This document shows, piece by piece, positions 1 to 5,833 of a stretch of DNA of 36,266 nt. The stretch's first letter is position 1. Each line of letters opens with the position of its first letter. The stretch comes from a virus, in IMG/VR virus record IMGVR_UViG_3300032278_004289, positions 1-36,266 of that record. One strand, written 5' to 3'. The notes under the pieces are model-generated. The model saw only the letters and a list, made by a program, of their open reading frames with translations. It ran no database searches and was not told the DNA's origin. A program made the translations under genes and the position numbers.

Positions 1-1233
1 TCATCCCAGCTTCTGCCTTTCCTGTTCCGCCAGCCAGTTGCGATAGGTGGTGGCCACGCAGCGGGCGGCGCCAGCGGTGTCGCCGGGCATGTAGGTGTCG
101 AGGATCGTTTTGTGCCCCAGCACGGCGTGGCCGCTGAGCGCGGTGATGTTGCGGCTGTGGTTGCCGGCGTCCTTGTGCATGATCATGCCGGTGCGGCGAA
201 GATCGCGGAACTGGCAAGCGTCGATCGCCTGCGCCAGCGCGGGCTGGTCGCGGATGATGGCGACGGCGGCAGCGGCATCGCGGCATTCGCGGAAGCGGCG
301 CTGCATCAGCCAGTCGGGCATCGGCTGCATCGGATCAACCGGATTGGGGAAGACATGGCCACCCGATCCCGCCTGCATCGCGGCGATGATCGGGCCGTGC
401 AACATCGGCGGCACGGGCGCGTCGACCCAGGTGCCGGTCTTTTGCTGGCACAGGCGAAAGCCCATGACGCGGCCCTGCGGATTGGCGAGCACGGCGGCGT
501 CCTGCGCATCGATGCCGGTCATTTCGCGCCACGCCATGCGGTTGAAATGGCGGATATCGCCCTGCCGCTGGCAAAGCCACAGCCCCAGATCGACCGCGAG
601 CGACACCCAGGGATAGCCGAGCTCGATCGCGGCTTCGGCGATCGCCTCGCGCGCGTCGGCCTCGATCCTTGTCATCCGCGCAACCGGCTCGGGAATGCGA
701 ATTCTGCTGGCGGGATTATTGCTGATCAATCCCTTGCGCTGTGCGAAGGAAAGCAGCAGGCGCAGCACGCGAAGCTTGGGCGCGGCGGTGTGCCGTCCGG
801 CCGATATCAGCGCCTCGCGAAGATCCTCGACCATCTGCCGGTCGATATGACGGACCTGCACGGGGCGCCCGCCGGTATCGACCGCCCAGAGCTGAAGCCA
901 GCCGATCCGGCTGCGATATTCGCGCTGGGTGGCGGGCTTGAGCGCGTTGAAATCGTCGCTGGCATAGAAGCGGGCGACCAGATCGTCGAGGCGCACGACG
1001 CGCGGCGCCGCCGGTGGCGCCTGAAGCCCGTCGGCGGGCGCGCGGGCATCCAGCGCCCGCACCTGACGGTTACGCTCGAGCGCCAGCGTGATCGCCTCTG
1101 CCTCGCCGCAATCGTAAGTGATGTCCTGCCAGCCCAGCTTGCGCAGGCGCGGCGATGCCTTCCAGTCCCAGACGAGCGTGCCGTCCGCCTTGGTACGGGC
1201 GAACAGGTAGGGGATTTGGCGCTTCTTAGGCAT
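1..1233 (-). CDS. int: Tyrosine-recombinase integrase
   Basis: Site-specific recombinase that would integrate and excise the phage at an att site. The 410-aa product has an N-terminal arm-binding/SAM-like core (roughly residues 80-180) and a C-terminal catalytic domain. Visible catalytic residues are R223 (in LCQRQGDI), K265 (QQKTG), R346 (in QFRDLRRTG), H369 (SGH) and the nucleophile Y381 (LDTYMP). The usual HxxR box reads RxxR (R343-D-L-R346), a variant I recall as common in alphaproteobacterial phage integrases. I chose the ATG at 1233, giving MPKKRQIPYLFAR, over an upstream in-frame start at 1284 because the extra 17 residues are low quality and lie inside the preceding gene, which it overlaps by 8 nt. 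The stop codon is the first three bases of the window, so the att site is probably just outside. Confidence 0.95.
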   Translation of the reverse strand: MPKKRQIPYLFARTKADGTLVWDWKASPRLRKLGWQDITYDCGEAEAITLALERNRQVRALDARAPADGLQAPPAAPRVVRLDDLVARFYASDDFNALKPATQREYRSRIGWLQLWAVDTGGRPVQVRHIDRQMVEDLREALISAGRHTAAPKLRVLRLLLSFAQRKGLISNNPASRIRIPEPVARMTRIEADAREAIAEAAIELGYPWVSLAVDLGLWLCQRQGDIRHFNRMAWREMTGIDAQDAAVLANPQGRVMGFRLCQQKTGTWVDAPVPPMLHGPIIAAMQAGSGGHVFPNPVDPMQPMPDWLMQRRFRECRDAAAAVAIIRDQPALAQAIDACQFRDLRRTGMIMHKDAGNHSRNITALSGHAVLGHKTILDTYMPGDTAGAARCVATTYRNWLAEQERQKLG

Positions 1234-1537
1234 CGAAATCCTCCACGCGCTCGACCTGGCGGTCGGCGAGCGCGTCGCCGCCATCGTCGCTCATCGGCAG
1301 CGCGGCCGGTTCGGCAGCGGTGGCAAGCTGCCGCGCGAGCTTGACGGCGCGGGGATCGGCGGCGACCTCGCTGGCCAGTCGCTCGAGCATGGCCGCTGGC
1401 GGTGGCTCGGTGCTGATCATCCTGCGGATGGCGCGTTCGCCAATGCCCAAATGATCGACGGCGCGCTGGACGCCGCCAATGTGGCGGACGAAATTCCTGA
1501 AAGCGGCGATGCGCTGTGCGTCTTTTGGTGTTCCCAT
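1226..1537 (-). CDS. Small HTH protein upstream of integrase, possible excisionase
   Basis: A 103-aa protein not assigned to a named family. Residues 10-60 (AAFRNFVRHIGGVQRAVDHLGIGERAIRRM) look like a helix-turn-helix that senses a partner by a short recognition helix, and the rest is Ala- and Asp-rich. It overlaps the integrase start by 8 nt, so the two are translationally coupled. That position is where a recombination directionality factor often sits, which is the only basis for suggesting an excisionase role. The ATG at 1537 is preceded by AAAAGGAAGCC, a good ribosome site. A longer in-frame TTG start at 1600 would only add unconvincing residues. The protein recalls the 92-aa HTH gene at 14980 in style (predicted HTH with tandem Arg/Leu helix), but I cannot show homology. 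Confidence 0.8.
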   Translation of the reverse strand: MGTPKDAQRIAAFRNFVRHIGGVQRAVDHLGIGERAIRRMISTEPPPAAMLERLASEVAADPRAVKLARQLATAAEPAALPMSDDGGDALADRQVERVEDFDA

Positions 1538-1596
1538 GATCGGCTTCCTTTTGCCAAAGCGGGGTGGGCGATGCTGCGCCCGGTGGTGTGGTTTCG

Positions 1597-1833
1597 TCAA
1601 GCGGGGCTGAACCAGGCGCCGACAACCGGACGCAGCCGCGTCGCGGCGGTGGGCCAGACAATGCGGATGTCCTGGCAGTGGTGCTCGGTCGTCGGGTGGT
1701 TAGCCTTGTGGATCGCGATCGCGCTGGGGCTGTGATTGACGGCGATGTCGACGTCGCGGCCGATCGCCTGCGCGATTCCGGTCGACGCGCCGCCGCCACC
1801 GGCGAACCCGTCGATGAACAGGCCGTTGATCAC
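1597..1833 (-). pseudogene. Truncated N-terminus of DNA cytosine-5 methyltransferase
   Basis: The 78-residue frame begins like a phage C5-cytosine methyltransferase: LFIDGFAGGGGASTG (SAM-binding motif I, residues 5-19), then a Rossmann-type stretch (VDIAVNHSPSAIAIHKANHP), then RPVVGAWFSPA. In complete enzymes of this type the last segment continues into SPDCKHFS, which carries the catalytic cysteine. Here the frame stops immediately after FSPA, so the catalytic loop, target-recognition domain and C-terminal motifs are all absent. No other frame before 1537 continues the protein. The start is GTG in a GTGA overlap with the gene upstream, so it is still in operon register. Either it is a decayed fragment or a retained SAM-binding stub; loss of methylation activity is a firm inference. 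Confidence 0.75.
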
Positions 1834-2192
1834 TTCCCACCGCCTTTCGCCAGCGCGGCGAGCAGGTTATCGGTGGCGGCGACAACCTCAGCGTCGCTGT
1901 GCCAATCACCGCCCTGCGCCAAATACCCAGCGTAGATCGTCGCCGCCATCTGCGCGCGGACGGGATCGACCGTGGGCTGCGCTGCGGGCATACGGCTGCG
2001 GTTGAAGACGACTTGCGGGCCTTCGGGGAAGCCGGAAACCCGCCCGAGCGAAGTGACATAAGCGTTGCCCGAACCAACGCGCCGCCCAATCCAATACTCG
2101 CCGTCACCATCCGGCACGCCATCACACTTCACCGGCACGCCGAACGCCACAAGGTCGTCAGCCGCCCAGTCGATCGGAATGAAATCGGTCAT
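1830..2192 (-). CDS. Hypothetical phage protein, 120 aa
   Basis: Function not recognised. The product starts MTDFIPIDWAADDLVAFGVP and has a compact N-terminal region rich in Gly/Asp (PDGDGEYWIGRR, VTSLGRVSGFP) followed by a helical C-terminus (MAATIYAGYLAQGG, VVAATDNLLAALAKGG). I chose the ATG at 2192 because it is preceded by AAGGAGGACAAG, the strongest Shine-Dalgarno in this operon. An alternative ATG at 2231 (MNNRPQSRFKEDK...) overlaps the upstream stop as ATGA and cannot be excluded. It couples by GTGA to the methyltransferase fragment downstream. Confidence 0.75.
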   Translation of the reverse strand: MTDFIPIDWAADDLVAFGVPVKCDGVPDGDGEYWIGRRVGSGNAYVTSLGRVSGFPEGPQVVFNRSRMPAAQPTVDPVRAQMAATIYAGYLAQGGDWHSDAEVVAATDNLLAALAKGGGK

Positions 2193-2227
2193 CTTGTCCT
2201 CCTTGAACCGGGATTGCGGGCGGTTGT

Positions 2228-2488
2228 TCATGCGTCGGCCTCGCCGGTGAGCCGTGCGATCGCCGCATAGACATCGACGGTGCGCGCGGCCGCGCGCGCA
2301 TTGATCGCGGCGGCGGCGCGCTTGAGCCAGCCGCGATAATCGGCCTTGCGCTTGTCCGCCCAGGCGCCGAGCAGCGGTGCGCGGATCGCCGGCGGGGTGG
2401 CGCGGAAACAGGGGTCGCAAAGCCGCTGGCCGCGCTTGCGCTGCCGCCCGCACCCCGGCACGTCGCAGATGTGCGCGCGCCTCGCCAT
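2228..2488 (-). CDS. Small zinc-ribbon-like protein, 86 aa
   Basis: The N-terminus holds four cysteines in two pairs, ICDVPGC (C8, C13) and LCDPC (C24, C27), with basic residues between, which suggests a zinc-binding knuckle and possible nucleic-acid contact. The remainder is a basic, Ala-rich helix pair (WADKRKADYRGWLKRAAAAI). No enzyme motif is visible. The ATG at 2488 overlaps the stop of the upstream small gene by one base (TGATG), and the stop touches a downstream ATG (ATGA), so it is embedded in a coupled chain of early accessory genes. The role is unknown; a DNA- or protein-binding host-takeover factor is possible but unproven. Confidence 0.75.
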   Translation of the reverse strand: MARRAHICDVPGCGRQRKRGQRLCDPCFRATPPAIRAPLLGAWADKRKADYRGWLKRAAAAINARAAARTVDVYAAIARLTGEADA

Positions 2489-2622
2489 CACGGTTCGACC
2501 TTCATGCCCAGCCGCGCGCATTCGCGTTCGAGCTGGCGGACGCGGGCGCGCGCCCGTTCGAGCTGTTCGGGCAGGCGGCGCCAGCGCAGATAGGTGGCGT
2601 TGTCGACCGGGCGGTTGGTCAT
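2488..2622 (-). CDS. Very small coiled-coil-like protein, 44 aa
   Basis: Reverse-complement translation gives a 44-residue product: MTNRPVDNATYLRWRRLP followed by a heptad-like helix, EQLERARARVRQLERECARL, and a short tail GMKVEP. Both ends fit the operon exactly: its ATG at 2622 lies in an ATGA overlap with the stop of the gene upstream (2619), and its TGA forms TGATG with the start of the zinc-ribbon gene downstream. That double coupling is the main reason to call it real despite its size. The Leu/Arg/Glu pattern suggests a short coiled coil that could dimerise or bind a partner. No family recognised. Confidence 0.7.
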   Translation of the reverse strand: MTNRPVDNATYLRWRRLPEQLERARARVRQLERECARLGMKVEP

Positions 2623-2921
2623 GCCGCCGCCTCGTCGGCGTCGTCCAGCGGCTCGACGTCGACGTCATCGACATCGGCGTCGTAAGGACCGACCCGATCA
2701 AATATCTCGCGAGCAATCGCCTTCGCCTGGTCGGTGCTGCCCGCTTCGACCTCGAAGACTTCGGTCTCTTGGGATGGGACGGTATAGAAAATCGTGACCC
2801 TGAAACGAGGCCCCGCGCCGCCGCAAGCCATTGCCCAGCTCGGATCATAGTATTTGCGCATCGCGTGCATCGACGCGGGAAAAGGCATCGCTGCGATGTC
2901 GTGAAGGCTCGGTTTGCTCAT
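2619..2921 (-). CDS. Hypothetical acidic phage protein, 100 aa
   Basis: Not recognised. The central segment FRVTIFYTVPSQETEVFEV has alternating hydrophobic residues of beta strands and is followed by an amphipathic helix (STDQAKAIAREIFDRV), so a small alpha/beta fold is likely. The C-terminus is strongly acidic (DADVDDVDVEPLDDADEAAA), a composition seen in DNA-mimic and other host-inhibitory phage proteins, though that is only suggestive. It starts in an ATGA overlap with the upstream gene at 2918 and ends in another at 2622. Confidence 0.75.
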   Translation of the reverse strand: MSKPSLHDIAAMPFPASMHAMRKYYDPSWAMACGGAGPRFRVTIFYTVPSQETEVFEVEAGSTDQAKAIAREIFDRVGPYDADVDDVDVEPLDDADEAAA

Positions 2922-3223
2922 GCCGCCGTTCCGTCGGTCATCGGCGCGATCAGCGCGGCGACCTTGGCCGGGATGGCGAAGGCTTCGCGGATGCCCTGCG
3001 CCAGCTGGCGCGCGTCGGCGAGCGGGATGGTGAGGAAGCGATCAGGCGCGATGCGGGTGCGCACGGTGCCGTCGTGGCCGAAGATTTCGGCCATATCGGC
3101 GCTCAAATCGAGGCGATCGGCGGCGTCGAGCACGTCATCCTCGATCAGCGCGAAGATGTCGTCGCCGTGGATGATCGTGACGGTGCGGTTGCGCGGGGAA
3201 TAGACGGCGACGGGGCGGGTCAT
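2918..3223 (-). CDS. Hypothetical phage protein, 101 aa
   Basis: Not recognised. The sequence reads as a small globular protein: beta-like N-terminus (PVAVYSPRNRTVTIIHGDDIF), an acidic middle (LIEDDVLDAADRLDLSADM) and a helical C-terminus (PLADARQLAQGIREAF). There is no signal peptide, membrane segment or catalytic motif. ATGA overlaps at both ends place it in the same coupled leftward operon. The acidic pI resembles its neighbour at 2619 but the two share no visible sequence similarity. Confidence 0.75.
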   Translation of the reverse strand: MTRPVAVYSPRNRTVTIIHGDDIFALIEDDVLDAADRLDLSADMAEIFGHDGTVRTRIAPDRFLTIPLADARQLAQGIREAFAIPAKVAALIAPMTDGTAA

Positions 3224-3621
3224 TGGTCAGCCACCCCAAGCAGCACATCGGCGTGGCACCACGGCGATGTAAGCGGGCACCAGCATTGTAGGTCCATGCC
3301 GGCAAGCCGCGCCAAATTCTGGATAAGGCTGTGACGCCACCGCGCCATCGCGGCGATCTCGGCATCACTGAACCAGGCACAGCGAAGTATGTGCGCGGTC
3401 ACGTCGCCCGCCAGCCATGCGCGATACAGAATAACGCCGCGCGCGTGACCAATGCGCGGGCGTCGCTCAAATGGATTGCTCCAAAGTGTCGGACGCCCGA
3501 CATAGATCGCGCCGGGAGGGCAATATGCATGCGATTTGCGTGTTCTTTGAAGTCGGCGCGGAGCGCCGTTGATCGGAGGGGCGGAACGCCCCTCCGATCC
3601 GAAGGACGGGCAAACGATCAT
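3220..3621 (-). CDS. DUF4326-family protein
   Basis: The 133-aa product carries the DUF4326 signature: AIYVGRPTLWSNPF near residue 38, a GH..G..LYR.WL segment in the middle, and near the C-terminus a Cys/His cluster LQCWCPLTSPWCHADVLL. I recall DUF4326 as frequent in phage accessory regions; the conserved Cys and His residues hint at metal binding, and the biochemical role is unknown to me. The ATG at 3621 (ATGA overlap with the repeat-protein gene) is the only start codon before the conserved block. Its first 35 codons include a perfect 13-bp inverted repeat (3571-3599), so the initiation region can fold into a strong hairpin. Confidence 0.85.
   Translation of the reverse strand: MIVCPSFGSEGRSAPPINGAPRRLQRTRKSHAYCPPGAIYVGRPTLWSNPFERRPRIGHARGVILYRAWLAGDVTAHILRCAWFSDAEIAAMARWRHSLIQNLARLAGMDLQCWCPLTSPWCHADVLLGVADQ
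3571..3599. repeat. Perfect 13-bp inverted repeat inside DUF4326 5' coding region
   Basis: GATCGGAGGGGCG and its exact complement CGCCCCTCCGATC are separated by three bases (GAA). In leftward RNA this is a very stable hairpin beginning about 22 nt after the DUF4326 start codon and just downstream of the X-Gly repeat gene stop. There is no following U-run, so it is not a canonical intrinsic terminator. It could limit translation or mark an RNA-processing point. Confidence 0.8.
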
Positions 3622-3974
3622 TCGTCGTCCTCTTCATCCCAGCCGTAGCCGGAGCCGTCGCCGGAGCCGTCGCCGGAGCCGTCGCCGGAGCCGTCGCCGG
3701 AGCCGTCGCCGGAGCCGTAGCCGGAGCCGTAGCCGTCGCCGTAGCCGGAGCCGTAGCCGGAGCCGTCGCCGGAGCCGTAGCCGTCGCCGGAGCCGGAGCC
3801 GTAGCCGTCGCCGTCGCCGTAGCCGGAGCCGTCGCCGTCGCCGGAGCCGTCGCCGGAGCCGTAGCCGGAGCCGTAGCCGTCGCCGTAGCCGGAGCCGTCG
3901 CCGGAGCCGTAGCCGGAGCCGTAGCCGGAGCCGGAGCCGTCGCCGGAGATGGTGGCGGAGGTCACCGCACCCAT
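3618..3974 (-). CDS. X-Gly dipeptide repeat protein (X = Asp, Ser or Tyr)
   Basis: The 118-aa product has a 9-residue head (MGAVTSATI), then 51 consecutive X-Gly dipeptides in which X is only Asp, Ser or Tyr (for example DGSGYGDGYGSG), then an acidic tail WDEEDDE. Adjacent YG-YG pairs never occur, while DG-DG and SG-SG do. Such composition predicts a disordered, highly soluble chain with evenly spaced aromatic stickers, reminiscent of phase-separating or silk-like sequences; no function is known to me. I recall similar Gly/Asp/Tyr repeat proteins in other phages next to DUF6948 genes. The ATG at 3974 overlaps the end of the DUF6948-like gene by 13 nt and the stop overlaps the DUF4326 start. 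The opposite strand is also open as an Arg-Ser repeat, which I treat as a shadow. Confidence 0.75.
   Translation of the reverse strand: MGAVTSATISGDGSGSGYGSGYGSGDGSGYGDGYGSGYGSGDGSGDGDGSGYGDGDGYGSGSGDGYGSGDGSGYGSGYGDGYGSGYGSGDGSGDGSGDGSGDGSGDGSGYGWDEEDDE
3642..3947. repeat. Hexanucleotide tandem repeat, 51 units
   Basis: On the plus strand every 6-bp unit is GCC plus one of GTA, GTC or GGA. In the minus-strand gene this encodes Gly (always GGC) alternating with Tyr (TAC), Asp (GAC) or Ser (TCC). Five consecutive GAC-GGC-TCC-GGC 12-mers lie near the 3' end of the gene (about 3645-3704), indicating recent slippage expansion. Third codon positions are invariant C. Confidence 0.9.
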
Positions 3975-4258
3975 GTCGCGCTCTCGATGCTGGTCACTGC
4001 TTCCGGGGTGCAGTCGATGATCTCGATCGCTTCGGTCAGGGTGATGTTGACCGGATCGGCCACACGGCTGCGGGTTGTGTCGAGTCCTTTGGCGGCGAGG
4101 CCGCTGCAGCTGTTCGCGCCGTACCAGTAATGAATGCGGCGGCTGCGCTGCAGATCGACTTCCTTGCCGTCGCGGCGCGCGAGATAGCCGAAGTGGACAC
4201 CCGCCGAATACGTGCGGACGATAACGGGCTTGAGAGCGGTTTCAGTCGTGTCGGTCAT
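3962..4258 (-). CDS. DUF6948-like phage protein
   Basis: A 98-aa protein with the pattern I associate with DUF6948: VIVRTYSAGVHFGYLARRDGKEV, then RRIHYWYGANSCSGLAAKG and a C-terminal ITLTEAIEIIDCTPEA. This is a small beta-rich domain found in phage accessory regions; function unknown. I chose the ATG at 4258 because GGAGAAC lies 7 nt upstream. In-frame ATGs at 4270 and 4282 would add up to eight residues (MAFSMENI) and overlap that ribosome site. Its last 13 nt overlap the X-Gly repeat gene, so the two are co-translated, and I suspect they act together. Confidence 0.8.
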   Translation of the reverse strand: MTDTTETALKPVIVRTYSAGVHFGYLARRDGKEVDLQRSRRIHYWYGANSCSGLAAKGLDTTRSRVADPVNITLTEAIEIIDCTPEAVTSIESATWVR

Positions 4259-4284
4259 GATGTTCTCCATTGAAAAGGCCAAGC

Positions 4285-4317
4285 AAAAACGATGCGCGCG
4301 GAGGCCCAGGCCGCGCG
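4285..4317 (-). terminator. Weak leftward terminator or attenuator
   Basis: CGCGCGG (4295-4301) pairs with CCGCGCG (4311-4317) around a 9-nt loop. In leftward RNA the stem is followed, after five bases, by a run of five U (A-run at 4285-4289). It sits in the only sizeable gap of this operon, between the 119-aa gene and the DUF6948-like gene, so partial attenuation of the distal genes is plausible. Confidence 0.4.
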
Positions 4318-4318
4318 A

Positions 4319-4678
4319 TCAAAGCGGTGGCTGCACGTCAATGCGGTCGAGGACGGCGAGGCCGATCGCGAGCGCCTTGACGATGTTGTCGCGCGCGGTG
4401 CCCGGTCGCCATGCCTCGCGTTCCCACGGCCATTCGGGGCATGGTTGCTGCGGATGGTGATGCTTGCCGTGCAGCTGGTCGATCGCGGTGGCGAGATAGC
4501 TTTGCGCCGCCAGCGCGAGGGTGGCGGGGTGATGACCGAGATCGTGCTGCAGATCGAAGCCGTATTGCTCGATTTGTTCGATGCGCTCCAGCAGCGCATC
4601 CTGGAGCGGGCCAGGTCCAATCAAGCCAAGGCAGCTCGCCTGAATAAGCTTGCGAATAACGTCGGGCGGCAAAATCAT
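4319..4678 (-). CDS. Phage protein of the ERxxQIExxG...WPWxxxxW family
   Basis: The 119-aa product resembles a widespread phage family with an ERxxQI..QG..L.HD block (here LERIEQIEQYGFDLQHDLGHH, residues 29-50), LALAAQSYLATA, a WPW..EAWRPG segment and a helical LALIGLAVLDRID-like end. Members are often annotated hypothetical and sometimes loosely linked to nucleotide pyrophosphohydrolases; I do not see a full MazG or dUTPase catalytic set and do not assign an activity. The ATG at 4678 overlaps the upstream stop by one base (TGATG). Confidence 0.75.
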   Translation of the reverse strand: MILPPDVIRKLIQASCLGLIGPGPLQDALLERIEQIEQYGFDLQHDLGHHPATLALAAQSYLATAIDQLHGKHHHPQQPCPEWPWEREAWRPGTARDNIVKALAIGLAVLDRIDVQPPL

Positions 4679-4851
4679 CACAGCCTCCCCGCCGCCCAAG
4701 CAGCGAAGATGCCGACGAAGATCCATGCGAACAGCAACGTCAGGATCATGTCGGTGGCGGCGCGCACGTGCGGCGAGGGCGGCGGCAGTTCCTGGTGGAA
4801 CAGTGACGGGCGATCGCTGTCGAGGCGGCGGATGCGATAGCGGCGCTTCAT
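4678..4851 (-). CDS. Small single-pass membrane protein, 57 aa
   Basis: Reverse-complement translation gives a basic N-terminus (MKRRYRIRRLDSDRPSLF), a proline stretch (ELPPPSPHVRAA) and one hydrophobic helix (DMILTLLFAWIFVGIFAAWAA, residues about 34-54) ending GRL. The start sits in an ATGA overlap with the gene upstream (4848) and the stop overlaps the next start as TGATG, which supports it as a true gene. It should be an inner-membrane protein with its basic N-terminus in the cytoplasm. Early-operon location argues against holin; superinfection exclusion is a possible role, unproven. Confidence 0.7.
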   Translation of the reverse strand: MKRRYRIRRLDSDRPSLFHQELPPPSPHVRAATDMILTLLFAWIFVGIFAAWAAGRL

Positions 4852-5201
4852 GCGGCACCGCCCTTCGCGCGGGCGATCGCTGCGGCAGCCTGTTCGGCGG
4901 CGACGGCGGCATGCGCGTTCGCCAAGTCGGTCAACGCCTGCCCGACGCTGATTGCCTCATCGACCGTCAACTGGATGCACAGCCCCATGCCATGCGGCAG
5001 GGCGTCTGGACTGCGCAGCAGCAGGAGCGTGATCCGTTCGCCGCTGGCGCCCAGCAGGCGACCGATGTTGATGTGGTTAGCATCGTTGATGACAAAGTCG
5101 TTGCCGCGACAACTTATCATGTGCACGCCCAGCTCCGGTCTGGGATCGCCCGCAATCGAGCGTGCTGCGGTGTCATGTTCCGTCGGAATGCGCGGGATCA
5201 T
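4848..5201 (-). CDS. Hypothetical phage protein, 117 aa
   Basis: Not recognised. Residues 20-85 alternate hydrophobic and polar residues as in a beta sandwich (VHMISCRGNDFVINDANHI, ERITLLLLRSP, GMGLCIQLTVDEAI) and the last 30 residues form an Ala-rich helix (ANAHAAVAAEQAAAAIARA). The ATG at 5201 is in an ATGA overlap with the upstream gene. A longer in-frame start at 5318 would add 39 Arg-rich residues that shadow the neighbouring gene, so I reject it. Confidence 0.75.
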   Translation of the reverse strand: MIPRIPTEHDTAARSIAGDPRPELGVHMISCRGNDFVINDANHINIGRLLGASGERITLLLLRSPDALPHGMGLCIQLTVDEAISVGQALTDLANAHAAVAAEQAAAAIARAKGGAA

Positions 5202-5671
5202 GCGCCTGCCCCCGCGACGAGCCGCAGCGCGCGCGCCTTCATCGTGTCGCGCAGAGCGGACGGCGAGGGCATGGCGCCAGCGGCACCGGGACCGGCGGGG
5301 CCGCGCCCGTCGTGCCACGCATCGAATTCGGCGGCGTCCCAGCGGCTGTTGACGTGGATCGCGCGCGGACCCGTTACCGGAACGCGGCCAACCATGCGCG
5401 GCGTCAGCGGCAGCGGCATTGCCTGATGCTGCGCGAGCATGCGCAGACGGTCGATGATCGTGCGCCGCGAGAAATGGGCCATGCCGAGCGCGCGGGCGAC
5501 ATCGCCCAGCGCGTAGCGTCCCTGCCGCCCGCCCGTTTGGGGGAGCGAGCCGGCAAGCGGCAGGGACGCCGCACCAACGCCGTGCGCGCGCGGGGACACG
5601 CGCACGGCGCCTTCGGGAACACGCGGGGGGGCGCCCGCACCCGAACCGTGAAGATAGGAAACCGATGCCAT
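5198..5671 (-). CDS. Putative winged-helix DNA-binding protein, first gene of leftward operon
   Basis: The 157-aa product has a low-complexity N-terminus (Gly/Pro/Ala) and a central block RYALGDVARALGMAHFSRRTIIDRLRMLAQHQAMPLPLTPRM that reads as a helix-turn-helix with a recognition helix SRRTIIDRLRML, followed by a beta-type wing and an acidic WDAAEFDAWHDG segment typical of phage DNA-binding/excisionase-like proteins. As the promoter-proximal gene of the operon driven from 5705-5733, it could be an early regulator. I chose ATG 5671, with GAAAGG about 9 nt upstream; the extension to 5758 would read through the promoter. Confidence 0.7.
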   Translation of the reverse strand: MASVSYLHGSGAGAPPRVPEGAVRVSPRAHGVGAASLPLAGSLPQTGGRQGRYALGDVARALGMAHFSRRTIIDRLRMLAQHQAMPLPLTPRMVGRVPVTGPRAIHVNSRWDAAEFDAWHDGRGPAGPGAAGAMPSPSALRDTMKARALRLVAGAGA

Positions 5672-5704
5672 CGCAGAGCCTTTCGCCAAAAAATCAGCGC
5701 GGCT

Positions 5705-5733
5705 TATTTGTCCTAACGGGACAGTTGGCGCAA
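5705..5733 (-). promoter_or_regulatory. Leftward early promoter with operator O1
   Basis: On the minus strand TTGCGC (5728-5733) and CAAATA (5705-5710) are spaced by 17 nt. The spacer and -10 contain the palindrome TTGTCCTAACGGGACAG (5708-5724, plus-strand reading). The start codon at 5671 follows after a short leader. A repressor bound here would block the integrase-side operon. Confidence 0.65.
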
Positions 5734-5742
5734 GCGAAAAAT

Positions 5743-5759
5743 TTGACCAGAGGGACAAT
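5743..5759. promoter_or_regulatory. Degenerate operator-like site O2
   Basis: TTGACCAGAGGGACAAT resembles the TTGTCC-N5-GGAYAA consensus with one side degenerate. Its centre lies 35 bp from that of O1, on the side of the repressor gene end. Close pairing of a strong and a weak site is typical of cooperative repressor binding. Confidence 0.45.
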
Positions 5760-5776
5760 CGGCGCGCGCGGGCATG

Positions 5777-5798
5777 AAAAACCCCGGTGCGCCTGGGG
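5777..5798 (-). terminator. Terminator of the repressor transcript
   Basis: In leftward RNA CCCCAGG and CCGGGG form a short stem with one bulged A and a CGCA loop, immediately followed by five U (A-run 5777-5781 on the plus strand). It lies 36 bp past the repressor stop and before the leftward promoter, isolating the two units. Confidence 0.6.
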
Positions 5799-5833
5799 CG
5801 ACCGAGGTGAAAGCGATCAGCGGTTGGAGGGTG

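Noticed and set aside
112-1344. 410-codon plus-strand frame opposite integrase
   Set aside because: Shadow; the minus strand encodes the tyrosine recombinase with all catalytic residues.
3642-3947. Possible CRISPR array or DGR variable region
   Set aside because: Units are 6 bp with no spacers, and there is no reverse transcriptase or adenine-specific template pair nearby.
3569-4273. Plus-strand open frame encoding a long Arg-Ser repeat (RSRSRRRSR)
   Set aside because: It is the complement of the X-Gly repeat; it has no ribosome site, runs antisense through two coupled genes, and the minus-strand frame has proper ends and operon coupling.
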